64,000 nucleotides of DNA from Rhizopus sp. PT2906 (taxonomy: Eukaryota > Mucoromycota > Mucoromycetes > Mucorales > Rhizopodaceae): the NCBI GenBank assembly GCA_025529335.1, contig JAMYHX010000208.1, forward strand, positions 1 to 64,000. Reading direction: 5' to 3'. The notes under the pieces were generated by a model. That model was not told the origin of the DNA and made no database searches. It saw only the letters and a program-made list of their open reading frames with translations. Position 1 is the first letter of the stretch. Every line of letters begins with the position of its first letter. Positions 11,335-22,651 of this stretch are shown in pieces. Both the position numbers and the translations under genes were made by a program.

Positions 11335-11579
11335 ACCTTTCAATTTATCAATGAATAAACTACATTCAAAAGAACACTATAAGTTGCCAATGATCAGGTT
11401 GAGAAGAAAAAATAATTGTGTACCTTATATACAGTGGCCCAAAATGGCCACAAATCCCGCCCGCTACGCCTACGTCATCGCCTCTGGATTGCGTGTCAAT
11501 AAGAACGCGTGTTGAACCTTTTTGAGCGCTTTTTTTTTAGAAAGTGTATTTCTCTTTCTTTATATTCAAATAATATAAA

Positions 11580-12611
11580 ATGAGTCGTGGTTCTGGTGCT
11601 GGTTACGATCGTCATATTACAATTTTCTCACCTGAAGGGCGTTTATACCAAGTTGGTAACATATCAAACTTACAACAACATTCTACAACACTGTTCATTT
11701 CTGACCTTATAAACAGAGTATGCCTTCAAGGCCATTTCAAACAGTGGCATTACCTCAGTTGGTGTTCGTGGACGTGATGGCTGTGTTATTGTCACTCAAA
11801 AGAAGATTCCTGTAAGTGAAGAGTAACTAAGAGATGACGATGGTGATTGATTGGGATTATAGGATAAATTGCTAGACCCTTCTACTATCACTCATGTATT
11901 CAAATTGACACCCAAGATTGGTTGTGTTATGACTGGCATGATTGGTAATTAGCAATATATATAATATATATTCATATAGAGGTACTTATATCAACTCGTT
12001 TTAGCTGATGCACGTTCTCAAGTAACAAGAGCTCGTCAAGAAGCCGCTGAATTTCGCTATAAATATGGATATGAGATCCCAACTGACATGCTTGCAAAGA
12101 GAGTTGCCAACATTAATCAAGTTTATACACAACAAGCAGCCATGAGACCTTATGGTGTTTGTAAGTTTCTGCTGCATGTACGCATCGATAAGAAGTCTTA
12201 TTTCTTTATTAGCAATGATTTTAATTGGATACGATGATGAGCTTGGACCTCAATTATACAAATGTGATCCAGCTGGATATTTTGTTGGTTATAAAGCAAC
12301 TGCTGCAGGAGCTAAACAACAGGAAGCACTGAATTACTTGGAAAAGAAATTGAAAAAGAACCCAGAATTAAATATGGAAGATACCATCGAGGTAAATTAG
12401 AGTATGACCATTGTAAAATGAATGAAAAGAGTGCTAACTGCAATTGGGCTATGAATAGCTTGCCATTACTACTTTATCCAACGTATTGGCGGTTGATTTC
12501 AAGGCAGCAGAACTTGAAATTGGTATTGTTACCAAAGATAATACAGATTTCCGTACACTATCAACAGAGGAAATCGATGATCACTTGCAGAGAATCGTAG
12601 AAAAAGACTAA
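11580..12611 (+). CDS. SCL1: 20S proteasome alpha subunit (alpha-6 type, Scl1/PSMA6)
   Basis: An outer-ring subunit of the 20S proteasome. The N-terminal proteasome alpha signature is clear: YDRHITIFSPEGRLYQV, joined by splicing (intron 11656-11716) to EYAFKAISNSGITSVGVRG. Later exons encode DKLLDPSTITHVFKLTPKIG, ADARSQVTRARQEAAEFRY (the alpha-6-type helix), NQVYTQQAAMRPYGV, LIGYDDELGPQLYKCDPAGY and a C-terminus ending LQRIVEKD with TAA at 12609-12611. Total length is near 245 residues, normal for the family. Five short introns are seen. Upstream, 11434-11455 holds a TATA-like stretch followed by a GTGGCC/GGCCAC inverted repeat, and an ACGTCA element lies near 11471. Confidence 0.93.
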
Positions 12612-12769
12612 GAGAAAAGAAGAAGACTTTATAAATAAACTGTCAAAGTGAATATATAATAGCAAAAGAGTGTTCTTTTATTCTAGTCATATAATCCAGA
12701 CTTCGTACCCTTTTAGTATTTTATACTGAGTTTGAATAAAACACCTACTTGTATATGTCTAAACCCTGT

Positions 12770-14392
12770 TGGAAGGAACCGTGTTCTCGACGGCGACTTC
12801 TCTAGTGAAGACTGAAGTTCTTCCTTCACCTCTCCAAATGGATCAAGAGATGTCAAGCATGTTTTTACTTGCATTTGTATCTCTGTTCCACAGTATATTG
12901 CAGATTTTGCAGTTTAATATACTATGGGACCTTCTTCCATTCTGCTCCAGCCACTTCTGCTTACAATTATCGCAGGCCTAAATAGTTGATGGACCAAAGC
13001 TGCCATTTAAACAATATTGGCTTTATCGGTCTGATTTCATAAGAATACTTTCGACTTTCGGAATTCATTTATGTCAACAAGGGCATTCTTGAACTGCCTT
13101 GATCTCTGAAGGAGCTACTTCTGCAGAATTCCAGTGACGCCGTTAACATGACCTTTGATAGCAACAGTATCTTTTTTTTCATGCCATCTTCAAATACAAC
13201 TAGAAGAACCGAATCGGAATATTGGAACTTGTTTTTCCAAGCTACTCTTTCCTTTTCTTCAGTAGATGACCTAATTATATCATCGCCAATAACCTTTAAA
13301 CATTAAGCACTATTGCCATAGTTACATTTGACTGTTTTCTTGCTTCTTCTTTCTTTTCTTTTTGCGTTGCTTCCGATTCTGCTTTGTTTTTTCCGCTTTG
13401 GTTTGTTGTATTTTGTTCTTCTGTTAATCAATATGTTGGTCATTTCTGCATTTGACCTTTGTCTGCCTTGGTAATTGTAGAAGCAAAATGGTGCTGAATT
13501 TTCATCGTAAAAACGGAATAAACGAGGTATATTGATTAGAGAATATCTGACATATACATTTATCTTTTCCATGTCGACAGTTTTTGCCAAATGGAAGTCT
13601 GTTTCTATCATTTTTATGCCAGTCCTTAGTTTTAGCTTCTCTATTTAGCAAGCTCTTCTTTTCGCACCACTGTAGGGTTGCCTCTCTTATTCGCTACGTC
13701 TTCTTATTTCTAGATTACCCCCTTCATGTTGTATGGTTGCTGTGAATACATGTGTTCTTCCGGGATCGACAGCACAGAGCTGAAAATACTCCTGTATTTC
13801 TTGGTCAGAAAAGCCTTCCAAACCCAGTTGTGTTGTTGCTTTTTCTTTTGTCTTTCTTGCAAAAGAAAAGCATGCAGCAAAATCATCTGTTTGAATGAAA
13901 CAGGTAAATTTGTTTTGACTTTCAAGAACTTCGTCGAGGCTTTCGTGGCCAAACTTCTTGAAGTTAAAGAATGAATAAAACAAGTTTACGTTGCCTTCGT
14001 AAATGCCATCGTTCTTATGCTTCGTAATTGCTTGCAACGCCTTTGTATTTATAGAAATATATCACCAACGCATAGACGACGTAAGCGTTAACGAAAAGCG
14101 TCTAGACATCTTTGCGTTATTGTCTTTGTGCTCATTACAAAGTTTTTCAAGTTCAGATATCATAACAGCCAAAGCAGGCAAGAATTTTGCTGGAGAAGTG
14201 GCAAGGTTCTTGACAGTAGGTGGTATGGAAAGCCTAGCTTGTAGTTCATTACATATAGGAAGTAGTCGCGCTATATTCTGGATTGAAGCAAGGTCAAAGT
14301 ACTGGATAGGCCACTTGGGTTCTCCGTTTATCAAAATTTGCCAACAAAAGTCGCTAGTCAGCTTGTACAGAAGTCCTTTGGGCTTATCCTAA
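12770..14392 (-). pseudogene. Fanzor (TnpB-superfamily) RNA-guided nuclease relic A
   Basis: Read on the minus strand, broken frames line up as one decayed protein. An N-terminal helical region (GEPKWPIQYFDLASIQNI, 14334 side) leads to KFTCFIQTDDFAACFSFARK, the FxxFIQTDGF-type block that precedes RuvC-I. RuvC-I follows as CAVDPGRTHVFTAT (catalytic Asp codon near 13765). A stop follows, then an insert with NYQGRQRSNAEMTNILIN and a Lys/Arg run. After that come VVFEDGMKKKDTVAIKGH, LVDINEFRKSKVF and a zinc-ribbon remnant with LNCKICNILWNRDTNASKNM, the NRDxNAxKN RuvC-III block with its Asp near 12880. Stops and frameshifts separate the pieces, and part of the CxxC ribbon is lost. The family call is by motif order and known Fanzor/TnpB architecture. 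A MITE copy abuts the 5' side. Confidence 0.68.
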
Positions 14393-14423
14393 GATATGCG
14401 TAATGAACATCGATGTCATATCT

Positions 14424-14817
14424 ACATGCACCAGAAAATGCATCAGAAATTATACTAATCCTACGGGCGTTAATTCTAACTATTACCTATGATGCAGTCC
14501 AACAAAACTTTCCAGCACATGATGTCACGCTAAACACGACTTTATAAAGTCACTATTTTGGATTGTTTCTTTTCAAAAAGAAGAAGAGAAAATAAAAGAG
14601 ATATTGTTATTTTTATTCTAATTTTATGTTGTCAGTTTGATCAAGAAAGAACCGAGATCAATTACATGTAATTATGATAATTCATATTTATGTTAGAGAG
14701 AGAGAACTGGACAGCCTTAGGTTAGGCAGAGACTTTGGTAGTGTGAAATTGTATAGTGACAACATAAGTAGCTCCCGTAGCATTAGCTTATTTTCTGGTG
14801 TATTTTCTGGCGCATGT
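14424..14817 (+). repeat. MITE-like TIR element, copy 1
   Basis: About 394 bases bounded by imperfect inverted repeats of about 46 bases: the left end begins ACATGCACCAGAAAATGCAT and the reverse complement of the right end begins ACATGCGCCAGAAAATACAC. Each end carries two CCAGAAA-type submotifs and then CTAATSCTACGGG. The body has no coding capacity. It matches copy 2 (41895-42285) closely in the same orientation and copy 3 (57890-58250) more distantly in the opposite one. Clear target-site duplications could not be fixed. Confidence 0.82.
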
Positions 14818-16127
14818 AATGTTGGTCCAGTCATTAAGCTAGTATAGAGTGGTCTTTGTCTCAAAAATGTCTTACTCTCTACCGATCTCAAATCGTATCA
14901 TTTCGACTTTTATAGTTTCCCTTTTTGGTAGTAATTAAGGGTGTTCTAGTCAAACCATCTTTGAACTCTGATCTAATGCTTATAAATCAATCGCAAAGGT
15001 TCACGACAATAGTCTCTTCATCTATAAAAAAGTCGTCTTTGTCTAATTCTGCATTTTACACCCATTTACAAAATAATACTCAACATATTTAATGAAGAAG
15101 GACGTGGTTGCAGAATACAGTTATTTAATAATGAAGGTATTCGTTATGAAATGGTTGTCAAAAATGGCCAAATGGAGTTTTTGAATGCGTAAACTTTAAT
15201 TAAAAGCAACGCATGCACGCTTATATAATCAGTGAATAAATTGACGTGTCTTTGCATGTATGCGCATAAAATGAAAATATTGAAAGGTCTAACGATTTAA
15301 TCAATACAATTGCTTCTATCCCTCATGACCATCACTACTACGTATGAAGCAACTTTCAAGAACAAAGATGCTTGAGTTGAGAGACACACTTAAATCATGA
15401 TGCAGAAATCCCAAGAGCTTATCAAAGTGACTGTAAAGTGATTGGATCACCACCAGACGCTCTCTTGAGGACACCATACATTGCATGGATACCCCTCAGT
15501 GGGCACAAACACTATTGAACGGTTACTGTCGTCGATCATCTTTGATAATACTCATATATGACTTATGTATGCTGTTGTTTGGTCTAGGCATAACACGCCA
15601 AGTCTTGATCTTTAATTCCGGTTTTGATATCGCTTCTTTTAGTAGCCCTGCACTAAAACATATAAGCTTTGCAGTTATTTTTCGCATTTGTGTAATCAAA
15701 AACTGATTCAAAGGCATCATTGTTCATACAGATTTTACGCGGGTAATGCTATGCGTGTTCCGTTTTTACTAGAGGCACCCTTTTTGTGTATGTCGGGCTC
15801 CGTTTTTGCCAGAGACATGCCTGTTTTTGTATATGACTTTAGTTTGTTCAATGAAGTCCCCCAATAGTTAACCTTTACGGCTTAATTGGCTTATACGATA
15901 AGCGTATAGCAGATTTGAAAGCTCATCTAATGATGTATAAATTAGTACATAAAATCACTCCTTGATTCAGATGCCACAGTAGTAAAAACTAGGGAGCTCT
16001 TAATTAAGCTATTCTACCCCATAACAACGGTCGGCCCACGTCAGCTATAATCCCACAGTAAACTTAAAGTATAAATAAGAACCATTCTTTATCAATAAAA
16101 GGATTAATTCAGTTTTACTGTATCTTA
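14818..16127. other. Accessory spacer with unidentified coding debris
   Basis: No intact gene. A protein-like fragment at about 15086-15192 (FNEEGRGCRIQLFNNEGIRY, plus strand, ending in TAA) and an imperfect direct repeat of a TCCGTTTTT...AGAGGCA-type sequence near 15757-15815 suggest old mobile DNA. I cannot name a family. Confidence 0.4.
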
Positions 16128-17871
16128 TTGTCTCTTATTACTTTTTATATAATCACGCATGTACTCGGCTCTGCAGAGGATCTTCAGTACCTTCCTCTGT
16201 CTGCAGATGCCAAAGAAGCCATTCTTCAGCGACTACAAGAAGGATATAATACGACAAGAGTACGTTTTGCTACGCATAGAGCATTTTGCTCTCGAAATGA
16301 AGCTGCAGCCAGCATTCCCCACCGGGATAGCCTTATCCACAGTGAAGATGTGTACAACATCTTTAGAAGGATATTTGAAAGAGCCTACAAGAGGCATGAC
16401 AGTCAGAAAACATCTGTCAAACACTGGTTGAACCATCTGGAAACAAAGAATTAAAACGTATTCATCGACAATGACTACGACAGCTCATTCACCTTTGGAT
16501 TCTGTTAAAGTTGGCAAGCATCCCTTTTAGCCGAAACAAAGGATTTTTCTTTGGATACAACGCATAATACGACTGCATTTAAAGATGGCCAGTTGTATAC
16601 TTTGGTGACCAGGCATGTAGAAACTGGAACTGGCTCTCCTGCTGCTTTCCTCTTCACTACTGATAGATCTTTTCTTGCCTGTAAGTCATTGGTTCTACCA
16701 TTTAAAACATTCTGCCAGTCTCTGTCATGAAAAGATTACGATTGACATGAGCGACGTGGAAGAAAATGCGATTCGTAATATATTTCCATCTGTCAACATT
16801 CAATGGTGTCGTTTTCATGTACTGAGAGCAATATCACAGCATGTACGAGTCAAGCTTGTGCTTGAAAGTCTATCAGATAGCAAAAGAGCATATCAGACAG
16901 TTATCTCACAATTGAAAGGGATGATGTGGGAGAACAGCAAAGTTGAATATACCAGAAAGCTCAGCCAATTCATTCAAGAGTTCAGTATATACCCAGCATT
17001 CACGTTCTATTTCATGAACAACTATTTGGATAACGGCAGATTCATAAAGTGGACAAGAGCCTATCAGCCAGACAGATATACCAACATGGAAATAAATAAC
17101 TACGTTGAAAGTTGGCACAACCAGCTCAAGGCTAGTTATTTGCAAAGAAGAAATAGAAGAGTTGACAGACTGGTGTATATTCTGGTCAATGACGTTGAAG
17201 AAGACTTTTTGAGCAACATAAATCGTATCAGAATGAATGTTGGAAGAATGAGGTCTGAAGCAAGAGAAGCAAGAAGGGAGCTTGAAGCTGAAGAAGTCAT
17301 CATCCATGTGGCAATGGACATGATTTCTGAAATGGAAAGAGCTAGCTTGTACAATGTTCAGTCGTTCAACAATGCAGACAAAGCTTATGAATTGCGTCTT
17401 GAAAATGATACGGTAAAGTCTTGTAGTTGCCCAGACTTTCGATACTGAAACAGGGCTTGCAAGCATATGTTCCTTCTGAGACGTTGCACTGAATATGATG
17501 TTTGGAGAGATATGTAAATGCTCGTGAAAAAGAAAACCCTAACGCTTTTCCATTTTAAAAGCCCAACTTATACTGAAGTATCAACCATTGAAGGGTTGCA
17601 GCCTGAATCTGAACCTGAACTGCAAAGAGAACAGGAAGATATGGTGCAAAAGTTGATGCTGAAAGAAGTTGTAGAGAATCCAAGGCCTGACAAAGTTACC
17701 AGTTCGTAGAAGCTTCAAGTTGAACAGCTTTATAGAGAAGTTGTATTAAAAAGTAATCAAGTAGAAGAGTTACCATCAAACATTCATTTAAAAAGACAAA
17801 GAAGATATAAAGAAATTGCAGTATTTTTCGTTGTGTATATTAGTAAAATGTGGTGCGCGAAGAAAATATGA
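16128..17871 (+). pseudogene. MULE-type transposase relic with SWIM zinc finger
   Basis: The reading frame resembles Mutator-like (MULE) transposases with a DDE core and a C-terminal SWIM finger. The first catalytic Asp fits LDTTHNTTAFKDGQLYTLV (about 16552). The second fits ITIDMSDVEENAIRNIFP, followed by the C-x2-H motif WCRFHVLRAISQ, and the acidic residue fits MEINNYVESWHNQLKASY. The SWIM finger is CSCPDFRY...NRACKHMFLL near 17421-17475. The frame shifts near 16680, and one frame then carries TGA at 17446, TAA at 17515 and TAG at 17707 before a final TGA at 17869. The first of these replaces a residue inside the SWIM finger. The protein is otherwise well conserved, so inactivation appears fairly recent. 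Boundaries and terminal repeats were not found. Confidence 0.75.
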
Positions 17872-18247
17872 CGTCAGCTATGGTACAAAAGTATGGTGCG
17901 CCTAAATTACTCTTAGGACGTGCGCCTGACATTGAGCCAAGTTTTTACCTTCAAGTAGAGGAGATATTTCTTTGTCCTCTTCTTTGATTATTGTAAATTG
18001 AAAACATATCTCCTTTTTCAAACTGAGGTAAAACGTTTCTTTTATTTTGTGATTGAAAGTTTTTTTAGATCTAAGCTATTTTGCTTTTCTTTATTCTATT
18101 TCTGAATATTATTCATATATACACACACACATATATATATATTTATACGCCAATATAGGTAAGAAGATTAGATAATTAACTTTAGTATAAGAATATATCT
18201 AATTTGACACTTTCATTTTGTGTATTGCATAAGTAGTATTCAGCATA
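17872..18247 (+). promoter_or_regulatory. 5' region of SP-RING gene
   Basis: About 375 bases contain two related GTGCGCG/GGTGCGCC/CGTGCGCC motifs between 17852 and 17928, a TGACGTCA palindrome at about 17869-17876, T/C-rich leader sequence and a (CA)n(TA)n tract at 18119-18142. Possible 5' UTR intron signals exist, but none is certain. Confidence 0.4.
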
Positions 18248-21200
18248 ATGAACAATGATCTGACAACATCAGCACATCAATCTATAAATAATTCATTGAC
18301 AGGATCACACAATCAACCTGATCATACCAACAACAACAACAATAATAACAATATTTTATCAGTGAAGCATATAGAAACTGTTTATCAGGATAGAAACACG
18401 ATTAGATTAGCGCAAATAGAGCAAGAACTACGTAAAATCAGCTCATATGGCAGTGCTTGTGATGAATTACTTGTTTGGATCAATGATAACCGTGCATATA
18501 ATTCACATTATGAAGCTGCTTTATTAAAGTGCTTTAGAGCTATTTATGAAACAGCAGAGTCATTTGGAGCATGGTCTGGTTTACAGATCTTAAAAAAGGC
18601 AAGCGAGAACCGAGCCAACTTGAGCCTTGCTTCTCAAAAGTTAATTGAAGAATTATACGAAGGATTAAAAGTCAAGGTCTTGAACAAGAAGAAAGAAAAC
18701 GCATCGACGGCCAATACTACCACATCAACTACTAATTCACCTACTGCTGCACCTCTAAATTCAACCTCTTCTGGACCCTCAACGCCAACAACACTTGCAT
18801 TGGCACAACCCCAGCAGTTAGGGTTGTCTACCTCAAAAAATTATGATGACCTCGTAAGGGAAATTCTCGCTAGTGTGTGTGAACCTGCAACTGGAACAGT
18901 CCAAAAGGACGCATGTGTAAACCAACCTAATCAGAGCACTTCTATCCAAAATGCTCCTTCACCAACAGCAACGACTGTAGCCGCAACAGCTCGTAGCCAG
19001 CAAAGAATGTTATCACAATCTCCAGTTCAGACTTCATTTGCAACGAGATCGCATCCGGCCATATTTATAAACCAAGGGCAGCCGATGGTAGCGCCACTTA
19101 CGTCACATTATCCGACCCTTTCAGCACCAATCCTACAGCAACAGCAAATGGTTTGGCTTCAATACCAGCAGATGCTGTTGCAACAACAAGCTCAACAACA
19201 AGCTCAACAACAGGCTCAGCAACAGGCTCAACAACAGGCTCAACAACAGGCTCAACAGCAGTTTCAGCAACGATTGCAACAAAAAGCACAGCAATTGCAG
19301 CAACAAGCTCCAAGGTTAAATAAAATTAACTCGATAAAACAGTATATAGTGCCTGTTTTTCCCACAAAACAAGGATCGCCGCAGCTACAGAGAGCAAATG
19401 AATATGGACAAACTGTACAGTCTCCTACGAATCAATCAGGGGCTTCTTTTACCGGCCTTCCACGATCCACATCATCACCTATTATTGTTCAACAGCAAGC
19501 AGCAGCTCAAAATACCCAAGCTACGCAATACACCTACAACTCAAATCAGATAGCGGCATGGCAGCAACTAATGCAACAACAACAGCAGCAGCAGCAACAA
19601 AATCAAAAGCAACAGCAACAGGAGCAGGAGCAGCGATTAAGGAAGTATTATAATCAGCAACTGCTAGTTGCTGCTGTACAAATGCCACAGAGAGGCATGC
19701 AGCAAAGAGTACAAAATGCATTTATTGCTCAGCAAATGAGCCCAGGTTATCAATCACCACAACAGCAGCAATTCAATAACAATAACAATATCAGTAATCA
19801 ACAACAGCAACCGTCAGCATCTGTTTACATACAACCTACACAAGCTCAGTCTCAACTATCCAATACTGTAGGCAGTAGCAATGTCCTACAAAACCAGGCT
19901 CAACAATTACAGCAGCAACCATCGTCTGTATCCTTAGCAGAAATTCAAGCTGTAAGCACAGCTGCTATGCTTCCAACAACTGCTGATTTGTCTATACCCG
20001 TACGCCTGACCAATAGTAGCAATATACCCTTATACACTCCTTCCACACATAGTGGTAATAGCAGTACATCACCTACACAGCCTAGAACAGCTCAAGCATC
20101 AACCAGCAGCTTTGGTCAGCAAAATGCTTTATATTTACCAAACATAACTCAGCCTTCATTTAATCAATTGGTTCTACCAAACAAGACCACAGGGCTTACA
20201 CCTGCATTGGCAAATGATGCAGATCCAAAAGATCTTGCAGATTTCCTTCGCCCTAGTAGCGCTATCCTTGGACCCTTCAGACTAGTACATAGTCAACGAG
20301 TGACTGAAAAGCAATTCTTTATTGGAAAGAATTACTTTACTAGTTTATTTAATGAAACAAATAACCGAGTAAAGAGTCCAGAGAAGTTACCATTGACGTT
20401 TCTTTTTACTGCATGGCATGTAAAGTCACAAGAAAGGAAGGTAGAATGGCCTGAGCACATGAGAGCAGAAGTGAATGGGAAGCGACTTTATTTAGAAAGG
20501 GTAGCAAACTATATATACACATACAATACAAGATATAATATTAAATGCTTTTTTGTAACAGAAAATGCGCGTTGATGGTCGCATACCTATACAGACTGGA
20601 AAAGACAAGGCGTATGACTTAAATAACGTACTACAGGAAGGAACGAATATATTGAGAATCTATCAGGATGATTGTGCTTGCGTAAGTGGCTTTAGTAATA
20701 GCAGATGTGAATGCATGACTAATAATAGGCAGTCTTTCAATTTTTGTATTAGATTATATGTACGAGAAAGTGAAAACTACATTGTAGAAAAAGTGCGAAA
20801 GACACCATTGAGCGTACAGAGAGGGAAGGAGGCAATAGATAGACTGCTAGGGAAGAAAGATGGAAGTGATGACGATGAGATTGCGATAGAACAAAAGACA
20901 CTTAGAGTGAGTTTGAAGTGTCCGATTACATTGACTAGAATTAAGATGCCAGCGAAAGGCATAAAGTGCAAGCATGTTGACGTAAGTCATATTGTATATA
21001 AACAAACTTACGGTAGCATACTAAAATTACATATATGTAGTGCTTTGACTTGCATGATTATTTGTTACTCAACAAAATGGAACGTCCTATGTGGACATGT
21101 CCTCATTGCAATGATGTAGTAACGAGTGAGCAACTTGGATATGATTTGTTCTTTGAAGGATTGCTAAAGACATTACCTAAAAATGTGTCCGAGATAGAAT

Positions 21201-21415
21201 TTAAAGATAATCACAGCACGATTACGATAACCAAAGAAGATGATTTGGATGATGACAATAACAATAGCAATAGTGAAGATGAAGATGGTTCTATGGACAA
21301 TAAAGCTATTATTCAAAGTAATATACAAAAAGTAGAACAAAATGTAGACGTGATTGATTTAATCAGTGACGATGAAGAAGATACCAATACTCACAAACGG
21401 CTTAGATTAGTATAA
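18248..21415 (+). CDS. SP-RING (MIZ-type) SUMO E3 ligase with Q-rich middle and C-terminal SIM
   Basis: Predicted product of about 1015 residues, after removing introns 20501-20561 and 20982-21040. It has a helical N-terminal region (ACDELLVWINDNRAYNSHY and on), a long Gln/Ser/Thr-rich middle with a QQAQ repeat at 19185-19265, and a PINIT-like segment (VRLEW-type strands with EVNGKRLYLERKMRVDGR and LQEGTNILRIYQDD). The SP-RING then follows: LKCPITLTRIKMPAKGIKCK, HVD spliced to CFDLHDYLLLNK, and WTCPHC. This Cys/His spacing recruits the SUMO E2 Ubc9. Near the C-terminus VDVIDLISDDEED is a textbook SUMO-interacting motif. The Q-rich and MIZ layout is closer to ZMIZ/PIAS than to yeast Siz1; no SAP domain was recognised. 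Confidence 0.85.
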
Positions 21416-22651
21416 ATACAGAAAAATAGCAACATCTTGTACGTATAAATTATGCTCTCATCAATAGAAATAAAACATACTTGGCATAGCTCTCGGAAGA
21501 ACATATAAATTGTATTTTTGAACAACCTTCAACCGTCTTTCAAAAGAGTATTTTGTAATTTGGGGAACATTACCTTTTTGGATTTTGCAGTATTTCTAGT
21601 ATTACTCAGTATTTTGATCACGTATATTGGAAAGATATGCCGACATACTGTAAATATTGCCATGAATTTAGTCATTCAGATGCAGAATGACCAGGTCTCC
21701 TAGTGAGAAGCGAGTCTGTTTTGTGGTATAATTGAATGTGTTGTCAATAAGCATAAGCTGCCGAATAAAACTTTGTTTAGTTTTACATTTTCTCAATAAA
21801 TATTGTATAAAAGAAGATATAGTTAGATGCTCCTTTACATGTTAAAGAGAACACTTGGATTAAGTGTGCTTGCTGGAGTGCATGCTTATAGCTCTATGTT
21901 GTTATTATTGATATTCATACAAAATGGATCTTACGCAGTAGGGGGTACAAAATGGGCTAGTGGTGGCACTTGGCGTAGGGAGATGTACTCAGACTTATTA
22001 CCCTGGGAAACAATGGATTCAGAAGTGTCATTCGAAGATAGCAATCTTGGAAATGGCACAGACATGACTTTGTAGCTATTTTAAGACTAATGTAGTCTAT
22101 GCTTCGAAGCATGAGCATATGCATCACATATTTTATTCTGCTTTCTTTCCTTGAGGGCAGATTAGCAGAAACAGTAGTAAGCTGTGCTTCAACATAGGAG
22201 AACACGTCACACTGACCAACCAAAGCGACGATCATTAATTCAACAAGAAATGACAACAATTTTGCAAATTAGAGTCCCTTGCAAGAAGAGCCGGTATATT
22301 AAAGCACTTGACGACCTAATTTATTTCCATGGAAATTAACATCACACATAAATCTGTATAGCTAAGCAACCTTTGAACGCCACCAAGAGAATTGCCAAAA
22401 GCCTTGTTTATTTTTGTTCATTTGCCTAAAAATATAAATCTATTTTGGCCCGTGGTTTGTTACACAAATAGACTAAAATGGAAAGTTTCTTATACCTGAG
22501 TTTTTAAGTCGAGAGGAAAATCATGGACAATAGGCATCTCCTATTCGTAAGGTTTCATCATTCCCAAATAAGGTACAGACTATAAAAAGGAATTCATTTA
22601 ATTGTTTATCTTTTTCTTTTTTCTTTCTTTCCTTTAATTATTATTTAAACA
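21416..22651. other. Intergenic with orphan frames, no gene supported
   Basis: Contains a plus-strand stretch near 21637-21680 reading MPTYCKYCHEFSHSDAE, reminiscent of a retroelement zinc knuckle (C-x2-C-x4-H) but cut by a stop. It also contains an orphan 82-codon frame at 21827-22075 with a hydrophobic N-terminus (YSSMLLLLIFIQNGSY) and no known domain. T/C-rich sequence at 22600-22650 is the leader of the next gene. Confidence 0.4.

Noticed and set aside
11434..11455. GTGGCC/GGCCAC inverted repeat taken as a solo Tc1-type terminal repeat
   Set aside because: Too short, with no partner end or transposase; it may simply be part of the SCL1 promoter.
19098..19313. Minus-strand valine/alanine/glutamate-rich frame
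   Set aside because: It is the antisense shadow of the CAA/CAG glutamine repeat of the SP-RING gene.
21637..21680. Possible LINE-type CCHC zinc knuckle
   Set aside because: Only one short motif (CKYCHEFSHSDAE) followed by a stop; no reverse transcriptase or further gag sequence nearby.
21827..22075. 82-codon frame with hydrophobic N-terminus as a small secreted or membrane protein
   Set aside because: No leader, splice or homology support; kept only as an intergenic note.
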